Source: an uncultured Endozoicomonas sp.
GTDB lineage: Bacteria; Pseudomonadota; Gammaproteobacteria; Pseudomonadales; Endozoicomonadaceae
Direction of reading: 5' to 3'
Assembly: GCA_900299555.1 (NCBI GenBank)
Contig: OODV01000173.1
Span: forward strand, 1-42,464
Length of the DNA: 42,464 bases
Part shown: piece after piece, positions 41,814 to 42,464 of the stretch
Numbering within the stretch: the first letter of the stretch is position 1
Layout: each line of letters opens with the position of its first letter
Position numbers and translations under genes: made by a program
Notes under the pieces: generated by a model
Database searches by the model: none
The model's input: only the letters and a program-made list of their open reading frames with translations
What the model was told of the DNA's origin: nothing

Positions 41814-42311
41814 TCATCCGTTAGTCTGGTTGCAGCACTTTTTATATTTTCTACCGCTGCCACATGGGCAGGGATCGTTTCTGCCAACTGCATCCATTTT
41901 GGTGTGTGATATTCCGGGGTATATAAAGTACCAGCGATCTTCTATTTTCATAAAAGAAGAGCGTTCATGGTGAACTTTTTCAGGGCTGGATAGAGACTCT
42001 TTAAACCAGGCTTTAAACTCAACGATACCTACCGGGTCTGATGCTTCACCAGATTCTTTATCAACCACTTCCAGTTTTTGCCACAGTGTATGAGCAGATT
42101 GCTCATAAAGTTTTTGTTGCTTGACTGCACTCTGTTGTACGGGATGGGTTGTGGTAATCAGATATTTAAAATTCTGCAGCGTATAAGCTGTGTATCTGGA
42201 ACGCATTAATGCCTCTGCAGTTGGGGCCGGTGTGCCATTCATCAATGGCTGGCAACACTCCGAGAATGGTTTTGCAGAGCCACAAGGGCAGTTCGATGTC
42301 TCAGCATGCAT
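41814..42311 (-). CDS. ychJ: YchJ-family protein with two SEC-C motifs
   Basis: This is a UPF0225/YchJ-like protein of 165 residues with a zinc-binding SEC-C-type motif at each end: [19 protein letters not shown] near residue 8 and [17 protein letters not shown] at the C-terminus. Between them lies an NTF2-like domain ([55 protein letters not shown]). The function is unknown; the SEC-C motif is shared with SecA, where it binds zinc and SecB. It is a single gene. Its promoter region to the right contains a small repeat element at 42383-42444. Confidence 0.93.
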   Translation of the reverse strand: MHAETSNCPCGSAKPFSECCQPLMNGTPAPTAEALMRSRYTAYTLQNFKYLITTTHPVQQSAVKQQKLYEQSAHTLWQKLEVVDKESGEASDPVGIVEFKAWFKESLSSPEKVHHERSSFMKIEDRWYFIYPGISHTKMDAVGRNDPCPCGSGRKYKKCCNQTNG

Positions 42312-42382
42312 GTTGGATACTCAAAACGCCGTTTTACAGAGGATAAAGTGATTTTTTAAAATAGAGCGCTGATTCTAACCTA

Positions 42383-42444
42383 GGTTCTGTTGACATAAGG
42401 ACTTAGCTTTACAATGTCGCCTTTTGCGCGATATGGACAGAACC
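42383..42444. repeat. Small inverted-repeat element, related to 32.6 kb element
   Basis: GGTTCTGTTGACATAAGG (42383-42400) matches 16 of 18 bases of the left end of the element at 32611. The 8-bp ends GGTTCTGT (42383-42390) and ACAGAACC (42437-42444) are inverted, and the inner part of the right end (ATATGG) is a degraded version of the left. About 62 bases in all, upstream of the ychJ-like gene. It may be a shorter relative of the 32.6 kb element or the remains of an insertion sequence end. Confidence 0.55.
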
Positions 42445-42464
42445 CGACTTGATGATGAGCAATG

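Overview
The window looks like chromosome from a marine, probably host-associated gammaproteobacterium. The conserved gene orders rpsP-rimM-trmD-rplS, ffh-ypjD-corB and xerD-dsbC are gammaproteobacterial. The taurine-to-isethionate gene set, the TAXI-type TRAP transporter, the eukaryote-like WD40 protein and the number of broken genes and small repeats fit Oceanospirillales of the Endozoicomonas type. That placement is an inference; there is no rRNA gene here to test it.

Layout. (1) 0.3-8.1 kb is a taurine cluster: tpa-tauA-tauB-tauC on the minus strand, divergent from a MocR-type regulator (tauR), a TSUP exporter (isfE-like) and an SDR sulfoacetaldehyde reductase (isfD-like). Together they predict taurine import, transamination to sulfoacetaldehyde, reduction to isethionate and export, so nitrogen is kept and sulfonate discarded. 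No xsc is present. Both divergent head genes carry in-frame stop codons in otherwise intact reading frames (tpa TGA at 4627-4629, tauR TAG at 5268-5270). (2) 8.1-13.5 kb is a mixed accessory stretch: two small secreted proteins (one with a likely frameshift at its start), a TetR regulator, a Tat-exported deaminase, a CARB-type class A beta-lactamase, an SDR and a secreted C39-like cysteine protease candidate. It is followed by a palindromic MITE-like repeat. (3) 13.8-17.8 kb is a catabolic operon: a carbamoylase/allantoate-type amidohydrolase, an AbgA-like M20 amidohydrolase and a DcuC-family transporter.

(4) 17.8-28.7 kb is mostly housekeeping: dsbC, xerD, the S16-RimM-TrmD-L19 operon, ffh, ypjD-like and corB-like. 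It is interrupted by a WD40-like gene split at a G7 tract, and by a 67-bp tandem repeat in front of an orphan ORF. (5) 28.7-34.2 kb holds a chalcone-isomerase-like exported protein, two Nudix hydrolases, a YqfO/NIF3-like protein, an acyltransferase, a Sel1-repeat protein, a DUF2007 protein and an SRAP-domain protein lacking two of the family's key residues. (6) 34.2-42.4 kb holds a large hybrid sensor kinase, a TAXI TRAP transporter (binding protein plus fused permease, separated by a run of strong hairpins) and a YchJ-family SEC-C protein. Two small elements sharing a near-identical 18-bp end lie at 32.6 kb and 42.4 kb.

No CRISPR array, tRNA, rRNA or complete insertion sequence was seen. The most notable results are the paired lesions in the taurine pathway, the WD40 frameshift at a canonical slippery heptamer, the SRAP homologue with altered residues, and the intercistronic hairpins of the TRAP operon.
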